Below are positions 48,851-58,179 of a stretch of DNA of 64,000 nucleotides, piece after piece. How positions within the stretch are numbered: position 1 is the first letter of the stretch; each line of letters starts with the position of its first letter. The position numbers were made by a program, and so were the translations under genes. This stretch comes from Clostridium nigeriense (GTDB lineage: Bacteria > Bacillota > Clostridia > Clostridiales > Clostridiaceae), in the NCBI RefSeq assembly GCF_900086595.1, contig NZ_LT575472.1, positions 525,323 through 589,322 of the forward strand, given 5' to 3'. The notes under the pieces were generated by a model. That model made no database searches and was not told the DNA's origin. It saw nothing but the letters and a program-made list of their open reading frames with translations.

Positions 48851-48935
48851 TAAAGTTGTAATGTATAAACTATAAATATATACTATTATTATGATATTAT
48901 GTATAACCAATTGAAAAAAAGCGAGGTAAAAAAAT

Positions 48936-50279
48936 ATGGGTAGAATGTTTGGGACAGATGGAGTTAGAGGAATTGCTAATATAGAGCTAACATCTGAAAT
49001 AGCTTATGGCTTAGGTAGAGCAGGTGCTTATGTATTAACAGAAGGAACTCACAAACCAAAAATATTAGTAGCTAAGGATACGAGAATATCAGGGGACATG
49101 CTAGAAGCAGCTTTAGTGTCTGGTATACTATCAGTTGGAGCAGAAGCAGTTATATTAGGTGTTGTTCCTACTCCAGCAGTTGCTCACTTAATAAGAGAAT
49201 ACAATGCTGATGCGGGAATTATGATTTCAGCTTCACATAACCCTGTTGAATATAATGGAATTAAATTTTTTGATAATAGAGGATATAAATTGCCAGATGA
49301 TTTAGAAGATGAGATTCAAAGAGTTATAGAAAGTGGATTTGAAGGAGTACCAAGTCCAACAGGTCATGATTTAGGAAGATCAAGAATTGAAGTTGGAGCT
49401 CTTGACGAGTATACAGATTATGCATTATCAACTATACCAGTAGATTTAAAAGGTTTAAAAGTTGCATTAGATTGTGCAAATGGAGCTTGTTATAAGGCTG
49501 CTGTAAAAGCCTTTAGAGAGCTAGGTGCAGAAGTTTATGTAATTAATGATAATCCAGATGGAACTAATATAAATGAAAACTGTGGATCAACTCACCCAGA
49601 AGAACTTCAAGAATACGTTGTTAAAAAGAAATGTGATTTAGGTTTTGCTTTTGATGGAGATGCAGACAGATGTCTAGCAGTTGATGAAAAAGGAAATCTT
49701 ATTAATGGAGACTTTATACTAATGTTATGCGCAAAGCATCTTAAAGATTTAGGAAAGCTTAAGGATGATACATTAGTAGTTACAGTTATGAGTAACTTAG
49801 GCTTAGATATTGCTTGTAAAAAAGAAGGTATTAAGACTATAAAGACTAAGGTTGGAGATAGATATGTATTAGAAGAAATGATTAAGGATGGATATGTATT
49901 AGGTGGAGAACAATCTGGACATATAATATTCTTAAACTACAATACAACTGGAGATGGATTAGTAACTGCTCTTCAAGTTGCAGCTATTAGAAAGAGAAGT
50001 GGAAAGACTTTAAGTGAACTTGCAGGAATAATGAAAGAACTTCCACAAGTATTAGTAAATGCTAAGGTACCGAATGATAAGAAAAACATATACTTAGAAG
50101 ATGAAGAAATAGTAAATGAAATTAAGAAAATTGAAGAAACTTTACATGGAGCAGGAAGAGTATTAATAAGACCTTCAGGAACAGAACCTCTAGTAAGAGT
50201 TATGCTAGAAGGAGAAAACCAAGAAGAAATAGATAAGATGGCTCATGGATTAGTAGATTTAATATTAAGCAAAATTTAA
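48936..50279 (+). CDS. glmM: Phosphoglucosamine mutase
   Basis: GlmM (447 aa) converts glucosamine 6-phosphate to glucosamine 1-phosphate for peptidoglycan precursors. The phosphoserine loop is [15 protein letters not shown] (serine about residue 99), the metal-binding loop [14 protein letters not shown] (about 241), the sugar-binding [10 protein letters not shown] (about 325) and the phosphate loop [12 protein letters not shown] (about 410). In other Firmicutes it belongs to the cdaA-cdaR-glmM unit. Here it is transcribed after the AIM24 and YerC genes and ended by a strong terminator. Confidence 0.97.
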   Translation: MGRMFGTDGVRGIANIELTSEIAYGLGRAGAYVLTEGTHKPKILVAKDTRISGDMLEAALVSGILSVGAEAVILGVVPTPAVAHLIREYNADAGIMISASHNPVEYNGIKFFDNRGYKLPDDLEDEIQRVIESGFEGVPSPTGHDLGRSRIEVGALDEYTDYALSTIPVDLKGLKVALDCANGACYKAAVKAFRELGAEVYVINDNPDGTNINENCGSTHPEELQEYVVKKKCDLGFAFDGDADRCLAVDEKGNLINGDFILMLCAKHLKDLGKLKDDTLVVTVMSNLGLDIACKKEGIKTIKTKVGDRYVLEEMIKDGYVLGGEQSGHIIFLNYNTTGDGLVTALQVAAIRKRSGKTLSELAGIMKELPQVLVNAKVPNDKKNIYLEDEEIVNEIKKIEETLHGAGRVLIRPSGTEPLVRVMLEGENQEEIDKMAHGLVDLILSKI

Positions 50280-50297
50280 ATAATAACTAAAAATAAT

Positions 50298-50327
50298 AAA
50301 AAAACTCAGACTAAGTCTGAGTTTTTT
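50298..50327 (+). terminator. Terminator of glmM
   Basis: AAAACTCAGAC pairs with GTCTGAGTTTT around a 3-nt loop, with a run of T to 50327. Confidence 0.95.
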
Positions 50328-50435
50328 ATTTATATAGTTATAAAATTTTGTTTGTGTGAATATTTTTTGTATTTGACATGATATAAAGATAAGACTAATA
50401 TGTGTATAATAAATAAAGTTTATGAGGTGATATAA

Positions 50436-51215
50436 ATGAATAGAAAGATGCCAGTTTTATTTTTATCTCATGGTAGCCCAATGAATGTAGTTTTAGATAA
50501 TGAATATACAAGAGCTTTAATAAACCTTGGACAAGAGTTAGAAATGCCAAATGCCATACTTATAATTTCAGCTCATTTTAAAACTAAAGGAACATATTTG
50601 ACATATAGTGAAAAACCAAAGCAAATATATGATTTTTATGGATTTCCAGAGGAAATATATAATATAAAATATGAGCCGAATGGTGGAAAAGAATATGCTG
50701 AAAAAATCTACAAAGAAATTAAAGCAGATGGTGTAAAGCTTACTGATGAATGGGGGTTAGACCATGCAGCTTGGGGAGTTTTAAAATATTTATATCCCAA
50801 TGCTAATATACCTACTATGGAATTAAGTTTAAATGCTGAATTAACAGAAGAGGAGCACTATAAGATAGGTAAGAAGTTATCTAAGTTAAGAGAAGAAGGA
50901 GTTTTAATAATAGGAAGTGGAAATATAGTTCATAATTTAGGAGATGCAAGTTCTGATGTTTATGGTAAACCTTACGAATGGGCAGAAGCCTTTGATAATT
51001 ATATTATAGATTCAGTGAAGGAATACAATCATAATCAAATAATCAGCTATAAAGCACTAGGGGATATATCAAAGCTTGCTGTACCTACAGATGAGCATTT
51101 TCTACCATTATTATATGTAATTGGAGCTCAAGAAAAGGATGATAAAGTAGAAATTATCCATAGAAGCATTCAAAATTCTTCTGTTTCTATGAGTTGTATT
51201 AAAATAGGAGAGTAA
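50436..51215 (+). CDS. Extradiol ring-cleavage dioxygenase-like protein (YgiD/DODA, LigB family)
   Basis: A 259-residue LigB-superfamily protein most like 4,5-DOPA extradiol dioxygenase YgiD. The non-haem iron or zinc site can be read in FLSHGSPMN (His about 13), ISAHFKTKG (His about 46), GLDHAAWGVL (His about 111) and TDEHFLPLLYVIGA (His about 222). Members of this family from anaerobes have unknown substrates, since an oxygen-dependent reaction is not expected there. It has its own ribosome binding site and a terminator, and is not in an aromatic degradation cluster. Confidence 0.85.
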   Translation: MNRKMPVLFLSHGSPMNVVLDNEYTRALINLGQELEMPNAILIISAHFKTKGTYLTYSEKPKQIYDFYGFPEEIYNIKYEPNGGKEYAEKIYKEIKADGVKLTDEWGLDHAAWGVLKYLYPNANIPTMELSLNAELTEEEHYKIGKKLSKLREEGVLIIGSGNIVHNLGDASSDVYGKPYEWAEAFDNYIIDSVKEYNHNQIISYKALGDISKLAVPTDEHFLPLLYVIGAQEKDDKVEIIHRSIQNSSVSMSCIKIGE

Positions 51216-51282
51216 TTGTTAGTTAGAATTATAGTATAGGGTTATTTTAAACAAGATGTTAAAAATAAATATTTTAATATAA

Positions 51283-51319
51283 AAATACACTATAAATATT
51301 AAATACTTATAGTGTATTT
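51283..51319. terminator. Bidirectional terminator
   Basis: AAATACACTATAA (51283-51295) pairs perfectly with TTATAGTGTATTT (51307-51319). It lies between the convergent dioxygenase-like gene and the small minus-strand gene. Confidence 0.8.
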
Positions 51320-51322
51320 ATT

Positions 51323-51676
51323 TTATTCGGCTAACTTTATAGTTAATTCAAGCTCTCCATTATCTTTAATAGTATCAATGTAGATATTTATTGGTGCACA
51401 ATACTGTTTAGATAATTCATAATTAATAGTATTATCCTTAATGATATAAGAATAAACTATGCCATCTACTTCATTGTACATTTTAATTTTACTATCTTTT
51501 TTAATATTAATTGTTGAGATGCCTACTTGCTTATTTTGATTAGGCTTTATTTTAGATATAGCTACATCTTTCATATTACTTTCATCGTAATTAAAGTAAA
51601 TTTTATTTATAGACTTGTCTGTATTATTGATAACTTTTAACACTAAAACATTAGCAGCAATTGCATAACCAATCAT
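51323..51676 (-). CDS. Small protein of unknown function, paralogue 1
   Basis: A 117-residue protein without signal peptide that I do not recognise. It has an alternating hydrophobic pattern suggesting a beta-sandwich. It shares with the next gene the segments VINNTDKSINKIYFNYD, NKQVGISTI and NGELELTIKLAE, in the same order and spacing, so the two are paralogues (identity roughly one third to one half by eye). AAGGAG lies 8 nt before the ATG on the minus strand. It overlaps nothing and ends next to the terminator. Confidence 0.75.
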   Translation of the reverse strand: MIGYAIAANVLVLKVINNTDKSINKIYFNYDESNMKDVAISKIKPNQNKQVGISTINIKKDSKIKMYNEVDGIVYSYIIKDNTINYELSKQYCAPINIYIDTIKDNGELELTIKLAE

Positions 51677-51707
51677 TTAAACTATCTCCTTATAAATAAA
51701 TTTGAGT

Positions 51708-52058
51708 TTATTCATCTATTCTAATGGATAACTCTAGTTCGCCACTTTCTTTTATATTATTGATATTTATATAAAGCACTCCTGAGTACTTTGCAGCTTT
51801 TCCTGGATTTATTGCATTAGGTTTTAAAATATAGGAGTGAGTTTCTCCGTTAACATTGTTATACATCATAATATTGGCATGATCTTGTAGATGAATGGTG
51901 GAAATTCCTGTTTGCTTATTGCTATGAGCCTTTAGATTATGCATAACTACATCCTCAGCCATGCTACCTTCATAATTAAATAATAGTTCATCAATAGTTT
52001 TATCGGTGTTGTTTGATACATTAACTACTGTTAGTTGTAGTGATGGGAATCCATACAT
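51708..52058 (-). CDS. Small protein of unknown function, paralogue 2
   Basis: A 116-residue paralogue of the downstream gene, with NVSNNTDKTIDELLFNYEG, SNKQTGISTIHLQDH and SGELELSIRIDE. I prefer the ATG at 52058 (AAAGGA 8 nt upstream); the frame extends to 52100. The NNTD-x4-(L/Y)-F-NY-(E/D) segment recalls the FxLYD-type beta-sandwich, but I cannot confirm that. The pair is read as a two-gene transcription unit with 31 nt between them. Confidence 0.75.
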   Translation of the reverse strand: MYGFPSLQLTVVNVSNNTDKTIDELLFNYEGSMAEDVVMHNLKAHSNKQTGISTIHLQDHANIMMYNNVNGETHSYILKPNAINPGKAAKYSGVLYININNIKESGELELSIRIDE

Positions 52059-52450
52059 AAAAAACATCCTTTCTACATTTAAATATTTTATAATATACAA
52101 AATGGATTTGAACTGTATTTAGTATAAATTAAAAAATCAAAACGATATTGGCTATGGTATTATTAGACGATAAAAAAGATTATATTAATCTTTTTATATA
52201 ATATAAAAAACTATATAACCAAATTATACTATTAGAGAGTAAAAATGTAAATAAAATACAGGATAAATTATAAAATTTTATTATAAATAAAAATAGTAAT
52301 AAAATATATATTTTTGTTAATATAAATTTATTTAGATAAATTTATTATTGATAATTTAACAATAAAAACACTATTTTGGTATTAAATGAATAATTTTATA
52401 TCTCTGAAAAAGACTTCAAAAAGTGATTTGGCAAAGTTTTCTTAAAATTC
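52059..52450. other. Long A/T-rich intergenic region
   Basis: About 390 bp without a gene, separating divergent units. It is about 80 percent A/T by eye. A hairpin with an A-run on one side and T-run on the other (about 52171-52199, AAAAAGATT with AATCTTTTT) could act as a terminator on either strand. Promoter sequences for the minus-strand pair must lie here, but I could not single one out. Confidence 0.5.
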
Positions 52451-52479
52451 TTGACACTCCCATAAATGGGTAGTAAAAT
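52451..52479 (+). promoter_or_regulatory. Promoter of the branched-chain amino acid operon
   Basis: Perfect TTGACA (52451-52456), 17-bp spacer, TAAAAT (52474-52479). Transcription should start about 52486 and give a leader of about 300 nt. Confidence 0.88.
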
Positions 52480-52485
52480 TTTAGC

Positions 52486-52761
52486 AATAACAAAATTTAA
52501 TATGACCTTATGAATTATAAATGCAAAGAAGGAGACATTTATTTAGATAAAAAGTTTCAGAGAGTCCATGGTAGGTGTGAATGGATACTTTACTAATTAA
52601 AAATCACTCCGGAGCAGTGTCCAGAAAGTACAATGATGTATGAGTAAGCGATAACCGGTAAGCACCGTTAAAGGCAAGGGTTTGTTAGAACCTAGTGATT
52701 GTATAAATTAAGGCGGATTTTATTACCACCATAGTGATCTATCATTACGGGTGGTTTTTTT
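52486..52761 (+). promoter_or_regulatory. T-box-like tRNA-sensing leader (atypical core)
   Basis: T-box features in order: a stem I base pairing GGAG (52531-52534) with CTCC (52607-52610), the AGAGAG segment before TCCAT, the conserved GGTGTGAAT distal loop (52574-52582), a stem III hairpin (AACCGGT with ACCGTT, 52653-52670), and a terminator. The candidate specifier is ATC followed by A at 52603-52606 (isoleucine), though CTA, ATT and TTA are also in the same loop. The core reads AAGGCGGA at 52710-52717 where a T-box normally has a GGGTGGN-like motif. Location before ilvN supports isoleucine or leucine sensing. Confidence 0.78.
52725..52761 (+). terminator. Regulated terminator (attenuator) of the branched-chain operon
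   Basis: ACCACC (52725-52730) pairs with GGTGGT (52750-52755), extended by TAGTGAT (52732-52738) with ATCATTA (52741-52747), followed by seven T. It lies 30 nt before ilvN. A second copy of the 5' arm (CCTAGTGAT, 52691-52699) could compete for the same 3' arm. Confidence 0.9.
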
Positions 52762-52790
52762 ACACAATTTTTTAAAAGGGGGCTAAGGGA

Positions 52791-53303
52791 TTGGAAAGAC
52801 ATGTATTATCTGTATTAGTTAGAAATTCATCAGGGGTTTTGACTAGAGTATCAGGATTGTTTGCTAGACGAGGTTTTAATATTGATAGTTTAACAGTAGG
52901 AAGAACTGATAATGAAGAAATATCTAGGATGACTATAGTTTTAATGGGGAATGATGATGTTCTAGAACAGTTTACTAAACAGCTTAATAAGTTAGAAGAT
53001 GTTTTAAAAGTACATGAATTAAAGTCGGAATATTCAGTTTATAGAGAGTTAGTTTTAGTGAAAGTACAAGCTTCACCAGAAAAAAGAGGGGCAATAAATG
53101 AGGTAGTTAAGATATTTAGAAGCAAGATAATAGATGTAGCTCACAATACAGTAACTATCGAATTGACAGGTGATGATAGCAAGATAAATGCTTTAATAGA
53201 ACTTATGGAAGACTATGGAATAGTAGAAATAGTTAGAACTGGAATAGCAGCATTAGAAAGAGGAGACAAAGATATTACGGAGTATGGAGAATACTTTGAT
53301 TAA
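52791..53303 (+). CDS. ilvN: Acetolactate synthase small (regulatory) subunit
   Basis: The regulatory subunit (170 aa) that gives valine feedback control to acetohydroxyacid synthase. An N-terminal ACT domain begins RHVLSVLVRNSSGVLTRVSGLFARRGFNI (here split: LSVLVRNSSGVLTRVSG, LFARRGFNIDSLTVG), and the C-terminal domain contains RELVLVKVQAS. It starts at a TTG with AAAGGGGGC upstream. It is the first gene after the leader, whereas the catalytic ilvB is about 6.7 kb away at the other end of the operon. The element repeat begins right after its stop. Confidence 0.94.
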   Translation: MERHVLSVLVRNSSGVLTRVSGLFARRGFNIDSLTVGRTDNEEISRMTIVLMGNDDVLEQFTKQLNKLEDVLKVHELKSEYSVYRELVLVKVQASPEKRGAINEVVKIFRSKIIDVAHNTVTIELTGDDSKINALIELMEDYGIVEIVRTGIAALERGDKDITEYGEYFD

Positions 53304-53435
53304 TTAAAAATGAAGAATTTAAAATGGAAAATTAAGGAAATAACTTAGCTTAGCTAAGTTATAAAATAATAGATTAAAATTCAGCTAAGCTGAGTTATCA
53401 TTTATTCTACATTCTTAATTTTACATTCTACATTC
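53304..53435. repeat. Palindromic intergenic element, copy 1 (ilvN-cimA)
   Basis: About 132 bp from the ilvN stop to 19 bp before the cimA start. Left arm GAAGAATTTAAAATGG; right arm ATTCTACATTCTTAATTT and ACATTCTACATT. Two internal hairpins: AACTTAGC-TTA-GCTAAGTT (53342-53360) and AATTCAGC-TAA-GCTGAGTT (53378-53396, one G-T wobble). Four related copies lie downstream. Confidence 0.85.
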
Positions 53436-53453
53436 AAATAAGGGGTGGGAGCA

Positions 53454-55049
53454 ATGAGCAATAGGTGTATAGAAATTTTTGATTCTACCTTAAGAGATGG
53501 GGCACAGGGTGAGGATATATCATTTTCTCTTGAGGATAAGATAAAAGTTGCTGTAGCTTTAGATAAAATTGGGGTTTCTTATATAGAGGCTGGTAATCCT
53601 GGTTCTAATCCGAAGGATATGGAATTTTTTAAGCAAATGAAAAAAGTTGAACTTAAAAATTCTAAGTTAGCAGCCTTTGGATCAACAAGAAAGGCAAATA
53701 TAAATGTTAAAGAGGACAATAATATAAAAAGTTTACTTAAAGCTGAAACAGATGTAGTAACTATTTTCGGAAAGACATGGGATTTTCAAGTTTTAAAAAT
53801 ATTAAATACCTCACTAGAAGAAAACTTAAATATGATCAGAGAGTCTGTAGCTTATTTAAAAAGCAATAATAAAGAAGTTATATTTGATGGGGAGCATTTT
53901 TTTGATGGCTATAAGGCAAATCCTGAATATGCTATTAAAACTTTAATTGTAGCAAAGGAAGCAGGGGCAGATGTAGTTGTACTTTGTGATACAAATGGAG
54001 GAACTTTAACTTCAGAAATTAAAGATATTGTAGGAGTTGTAATTTCTAAAGTTGGTGGAAGGGTAGGAATACATTGTCATAACGATATAGATATGGCAGT
54101 TTCAAATTCAATAATGGCAGTAGAAAATGGGGTATGCCATATACAAGGGACCTTTATAGGTGTTGGGGAAAGATGTGGTAATGCAAATTTATCAGCAATA
54201 ATACCTACTTTACAATTAAAACTTGGTTATGAAATTATTCCAGATGAGAATATTTCAGAACTAACAAAAACTGCAAAATATATTTCAGAAATATCAAATA
54301 TAAAACTATTAGATAATATGCCATATGTAGGAGCATCAGCCTTTGCACATAAGGGTGGAATGCATATAGATGCTATTTTTAAAACTCCTGAATCTTATGA
54401 GCATATAAGCCCAGAAGTTGTAGGGAATGATAGAAGATTTTTAGTATCAGAAGTAAGTGGAAAAAGTACTATTGTAAAAGAAATACAAAAGATTTTCCCA
54501 AGTATAACAAGAGAAAGTAAAGAAGTGGAAAAGATAACAAATAGGCTTAAGGAATTAGAATATGAAGGGTATAAGTTTGAAGGTGCTGAAGGTACGGTAG
54601 AACTTTTAATTAGAAAAACAATAGGAAAATATAAGCCATTCTTTGAACTTAAGCATTTTAAAACTATTGGGGAGCAGCCATGGAATACTAAGGATTTTAC
54701 TTCAACAGCCTTAATAAATGTAATAGTTGAAGGAAAAAATAAAATGACAGCTGCAGAGGGGGATGGTCCTGTTAATGCATTAGATAAAGCTTTAAGAGAA
54801 GCTTTGGAATCTTTTTATCCACAATTAAAGGAAGTAAGACTTGTAGATTACAAAGTTAGAGTTTTAGATTCAGAAAGTGCTACAGGAGCAAAGGTAAGAG
54901 TTCTTATAGAATCAACAGATGGAATAGAAAACTGGAGTACAGTTGGGGTATCTAGAGACGTTGTACAAGCTAGCTTAATAGCTTTAGTTGATTCAATTGA
55001 ATATAAATTAATAAAAGATATAGAAAGAAAATTAAAAACTTATTTTTAA
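53454..55049 (+). CDS. cimA: (R)-citramalate synthase
   Basis: CimA (531 aa) condenses pyruvate with acetyl-CoA to citramalate, which LeuC, LeuD and LeuB convert to 2-oxobutyrate for isoleucine. The HMG-CoA lyase-like barrel shows [17 protein letters not shown], the EAGNPGSNP segment, VLCDTNGG and the metal motif [13 protein letters not shown]; a C-terminal LeuA-type regulatory domain is at about 405-530. The [11 protein letters not shown] form and the length point to citramalate synthase (TIGR00977) rather than 2-isopropylmalate synthase. I use ATG 53454, with AGGGGTGGG upstream. Confidence 0.88.
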   Translation: MSNRCIEIFDSTLRDGAQGEDISFSLEDKIKVAVALDKIGVSYIEAGNPGSNPKDMEFFKQMKKVELKNSKLAAFGSTRKANINVKEDNNIKSLLKAETDVVTIFGKTWDFQVLKILNTSLEENLNMIRESVAYLKSNNKEVIFDGEHFFDGYKANPEYAIKTLIVAKEAGADVVVLCDTNGGTLTSEIKDIVGVVISKVGGRVGIHCHNDIDMAVSNSIMAVENGVCHIQGTFIGVGERCGNANLSAIIPTLQLKLGYEIIPDENISELTKTAKYISEISNIKLLDNMPYVGASAFAHKGGMHIDAIFKTPESYEHISPEVVGNDRRFLVSEVSGKSTIVKEIQKIFPSITRESKEVEKITNRLKELEYEGYKFEGAEGTVELLIRKTIGKYKPFFELKHFKTIGEQPWNTKDFTSTALINVIVEGKNKMTAAEGDGPVNALDKALREALESFYPQLKEVRLVDYKVRVLDSESATGAKVRVLIESTDGIENWSTVGVSRDVVQASLIALVDSIEYKLIKDIERKLKTYF

Positions 55050-55065
55050 AAAGGGGGACAAATAC

Positions 55066-56331
55066 ATGGGAATGACTATGACTCAAAAAATTCTTGCAGC
55101 CCATGCAGGGTTAGAAAGTGTAAAGGCGGGACAATTAATAGAAGCCAATTTAGATTTAGTGCTAGGGAATGATATTACATCACCGGTAGCAGTTAATGAA
55201 TTTTATAAATTAAAGCTAAAAAATGTTTTTGATAAGGATAAGGTGGCAATAGTTCCAGATCACTTTACTCCTAATAAAGATATAAAAGCAGCAGAACAAA
55301 ATAAATTTATAAGAGAATTTGCAAAAGAAAAGGGAATAACAAATTATTTTGATGTTGGAGAAATGGGAATAGAGCATTGTCTAATTCCAGAAAAAGGTTT
55401 AGTAGTAGCAGGAGATGTTGTTATTGGAGCTGACTCTCATACTTGTACTTATGGAGCATTAGGAGCTTTTTCAACAGGTATAGGGTCTACAGATATGGCG
55501 GCTGGCATGGCAATAGGGAAGTGTTGGTTTAAGGTTCCATCAGCAATAAAGTTTGTTTTAAAAAATAAGCCTGCTAAATGGGTAAGTGGTAAAGATATAA
55601 TACTTCATATTATTGGGTTAATAGGGGTAGATGGAGCTTTATATAAATCAATGGAATTTGTGGGAGATGGATTAAAATATCTTTCCATAGACGATAGATT
55701 TACAATGGCAAATATGGCTATTGAAGCAGGTGGAAAAAATGGGATTTTCCCAGTAGATTCAGTAACAGTTGAATATTTAAAAGATCATTCAGATAGAGAG
55801 TGGAAAGTTTATGAAGCTGACGAAGATGCTGAATATGACGAGGTTTATGAAATAGATTTAAACTCATTAAAACCAACTGTAGCATTCCCTCATTTACCAG
55901 AAAACACAAGAACTATTGATAAAGTTGGGGAAATAGAAGTAGATCAAGTAGTTATAGGCTCATGTACTAATGGAAGAATATCTGATTTAAGAATTGCAAG
56001 AGATATCTTAAAAGGAAGAAAAGTTAAAAAGGGAGTTAGGTGTATAGTATTCCCAGGAACTCAAAAGATTTATCTTCAAGCCTTAGAAGAGGGAATAATT
56101 AAAGATTTAGTAGAGGCTGGAGCCGTATTCTCAACATCAACTTGCGGACCATGTTTAGGAGGACATATGGGAATACTTGCAAAAGGAGAAAGAGCAGTTT
56201 CAACAACAAATAGAAATTTTGTAGGAAGAATGGGGCATGTTGAATCAGAAGTATACCTAGCAAGTCCAGCAGTTGCAGCAGCATCAGCAATAACAGGGAA
56301 GATAACAAACCCTGAGGAAATTAAGAATTAA
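55066..56331 (+). CDS. leuC: 3-isopropylmalate/citramalate dehydratase large subunit
   Basis: LeuC (421 aa) carries the iron-sulfur cluster of isopropylmalate isomerase, and with LeuD can also isomerise citramalate. Cysteine ligands lie in [14 protein letters not shown] (about residue 299) and [12 protein letters not shown] (about 359 and 362). It starts 16 nt after cimA. Its last codons, ATT AAG AAT TAA, lie inside the next palindromic element, so the C-terminal IKN and stop codon appear to derive from it. Confidence 0.95.
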   Translation: MGMTMTQKILAAHAGLESVKAGQLIEANLDLVLGNDITSPVAVNEFYKLKLKNVFDKDKVAIVPDHFTPNKDIKAAEQNKFIREFAKEKGITNYFDVGEMGIEHCLIPEKGLVVAGDVVIGADSHTCTYGALGAFSTGIGSTDMAAGMAIGKCWFKVPSAIKFVLKNKPAKWVSGKDIILHIIGLIGVDGALYKSMEFVGDGLKYLSIDDRFTMANMAIEAGGKNGIFPVDSVTVEYLKDHSDREWKVYEADEDAEYDEVYEIDLNSLKPTVAFPHLPENTRTIDKVGEIEVDQVVIGSCTNGRISDLRIARDILKGRKVKKGVRCIVFPGTQKIYLQALEEGIIKDLVEAGAVFSTSTCGPCLGGHMGILAKGERAVSTTNRNFVGRMGHVESEVYLASPAVAAASAITGKITNPEEIKN

Positions 56332-56447
56332 GAATGAAAATGAAGAATTAATGAAATAACTTAGCAAAGCTAAGTTAATAATTAAAATAAAATTCAGCTA
56401 CGCTGAATTATCCATAATTCTACATTTTTAATTTTACATTTTACATT
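56320..56447. repeat. Palindromic intergenic element, copy 2 (leuC-leuD)
   Basis: About 128 bp overlapping the last 12 bases of leuC. Left arm AAGAATTAAGAATG; right arm AATTCTACATTTTTAATTT and TTACATT. Internal hairpins: AACTTAGC-AAA-GCTAAGTT (56358-56376) and AATTCAGC-TAC-GCTGAATT (56391-56409), both perfect. The leuD ribosome binding site AAGGGGG lies directly after the right end. Confidence 0.87.
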
Positions 56448-56466
56448 AAAAAAAGGGGGCTTTTAA

Positions 56467-56949
56467 ATGAAAGCAAAAGGTAGAGTTTTTAAATATGGAG
56501 ATAATGTAGATACAGATGTAATAATTCCTGCAAGGTATTTAAATACTTCAGATCCAAAGGAATTAGCTAATCACTGTATGGAAGATATAGATAAGGAATT
56601 TGTAAAAAAGGTTAAGCAAGGCGATATTATAGTTGCAAATAAAAACTTTGGCTGTGGATCATCAAGAGAACATGCACCAATAGCTATAAAAGAAAGCGGT
56701 GTAAGTTGTGTTATAGCATCCACCTTTGCAAGGATATTTTATAGAAATGCAATAAATATTGGACTACCTATATTAGAATGCGATGAAGCTGTAAAAGCAA
56801 TAGATGCAGGAGATGAATTAGAAATAGATTTTACAACGGGAATAATAAAAAATAATACAAAAAATCAAGAATATCAGGGAGAACCATTCCCAGAATTCAT
56901 GCAAAAAATAATAAACTGTGGTGGATTAATAAACTACATTAAAAATTAA
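56467..56949 (+). CDS. leuD: 3-isopropylmalate/citramalate dehydratase small subunit
   Basis: LeuD (160 aa) is the small subunit paired with LeuC. The sequence [22 protein letters not shown] and [18 protein letters not shown] are diagnostic, with the swivel domain to residue 155. The length is that of the short form found in Clostridia and archaea. The final codons ATT AAA AAT TAA (IKN stop) fall within the third palindromic element, as in leuC. Confidence 0.95.
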   Translation: MKAKGRVFKYGDNVDTDVIIPARYLNTSDPKELANHCMEDIDKEFVKKVKQGDIIVANKNFGCGSSREHAPIAIKESGVSCVIASTFARIFYRNAINIGLPILECDEAVKAIDAGDELEIDFTTGIIKNNTKNQEYQGEPFPEFMQKIINCGGLINYIKN

Positions 56950-57074
56950 GAATTAAGAATGAAGAATGTAGAATTGATGAAATAACTAAGCAGAGCTTAG
57001 TTATGAAAATTTCATAATTCAGCTTTGCTGAATTATATCAATGATTTTAAATTTTAAATTTTACATTCTACATT
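56938..57074. repeat. Palindromic intergenic element, copy 3 (leuD-leuB)
   Basis: About 137 bp overlapping the last codons of leuD. Left arm AAGAATGAAGAATGTAGAAT; right arm AAATTTTACATTCTACATT. Internal hairpins: AACTAAGC-AGA-GCTTAGTT (56984-57002) and AATTCAGC-TTT-GCTGAATT (57016-57034), both perfect. The first stem differs from copies 1 and 2 by a paired T-A to A-T exchange. The leuB ribosome binding site CAGGGGG follows within 7 nt. Confidence 0.88.
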
Positions 57075-57093
57075 AAAAACAGGGGGAGTTTAG

Positions 57094-58164
57094 ATGAATT
57101 ATAAAGTAGCTGTAATACCTGGGGATGGAATTGGTCCAGAGGTTGTGGAACAAACTGTGAATGTTTTAAATTATGTTGGGGATAAGTTTAATCATACTTT
57201 TGAATATGAATATTTATTAGCAGGAGGATGTGCTATTGACGAAAAAGGAGCACCACTTCCAGAAGAGACTTTAGAAGCTTGTAAAAAAGCTGATGCTGTA
57301 CTTCTAGGTGCTGTTGGGGGGCCAAAGTGGGATGATCCAAATGCAAAGGTTAGACCAGAACAAGCACTACTTGGTTTAAGAGGTGGATTAAATTTATATT
57401 GTAATTTAAGGCCAGCATTACTATATGCACCTTTAAAGGATGCATCTCCACTTAAAGATAGCATAATTGGAGATGGAATAGATATATGCGTAGTTAGAGA
57501 ACTAACTGGAGGTATATATTTTGGAGAAAGAGGTAGAGAAGAAGTTAATGGAGTAAAGGGCGCTTATGATACTGAAAGATACAATGTAGATGAAGTAAGA
57601 AGAATAGCTAAGATAGCTTTCGAAACAGCTATGAAGAGAGATAAAAAACTTACTAGTGTTGATAAAGCAAATATATTAGAAACTTCAAGACTTTGGAGAA
57701 GTGTTATAGAAGAAGTTGCTAAAGATTATCCTGAAGTTAAAGTTAATCACATGTATGTAGATAATGCTGCAATGCAATTAGTAAGAGATCCAAGACAATT
57801 TGATGTAATAGTCACATCAAATATGTTTGGTGATATTTTATCAGATGAAGCAAGTATGATAACGGGATCTATAGGAATGCTTCCTTCAGCATCTTTAGGT
57901 GATGGAAAAATTGGCATGTACGAGCCTATACATGGTAGCGCTCCAGATATTGCTGGTAAAGGAGTGGCTAATCCACTTGCAACAATACTTTCTGCAGCAA
58001 TGATGCTAAAGTTTAGTTTTAATTTAGAAGAAGAAGCAAAAGTAATTGAAAATGCTGTGATTAAAGTTTTAGAGGACGGATATAGAACTGGGGATATAAT
58101 GAGCAAAGGGATGAAGCTAGTTGGAACTGGTGAAATAGGAAGGCTAGTATTAGAAAAGATTTAA
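57094..58164 (+). CDS. leuB: 3-isopropylmalate dehydrogenase (3-methylmalate dehydrogenase)
   Basis: LeuB (356 aa) is an NAD-dependent dehydrogenase that oxidises and decarboxylates 3-isopropylmalate, and in the citramalate route 3-methylmalate. Family motifs are [24 protein letters not shown] and [18 protein letters not shown] with [10 protein letters not shown]. It overlaps nothing and precedes ilvD by 15 nt. The repeat element lies just upstream. Confidence 0.96.
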   Translation: MNYKVAVIPGDGIGPEVVEQTVNVLNYVGDKFNHTFEYEYLLAGGCAIDEKGAPLPEETLEACKKADAVLLGAVGGPKWDDPNAKVRPEQALLGLRGGLNLYCNLRPALLYAPLKDASPLKDSIIGDGIDICVVRELTGGIYFGERGREEVNGVKGAYDTERYNVDEVRRIAKIAFETAMKRDKKLTSVDKANILETSRLWRSVIEEVAKDYPEVKVNHMYVDNAAMQLVRDPRQFDVIVTSNMFGDILSDEASMITGSIGMLPSASLGDGKIGMYEPIHGSAPDIAGKGVANPLATILSAAMMLKFSFNLEEEAKVIENAVIKVLEDGYRTGDIMSKGMKLVGTGEIGRLVLEKI

Positions 58165-58179
58165 ATAAGAGGTGATTAT

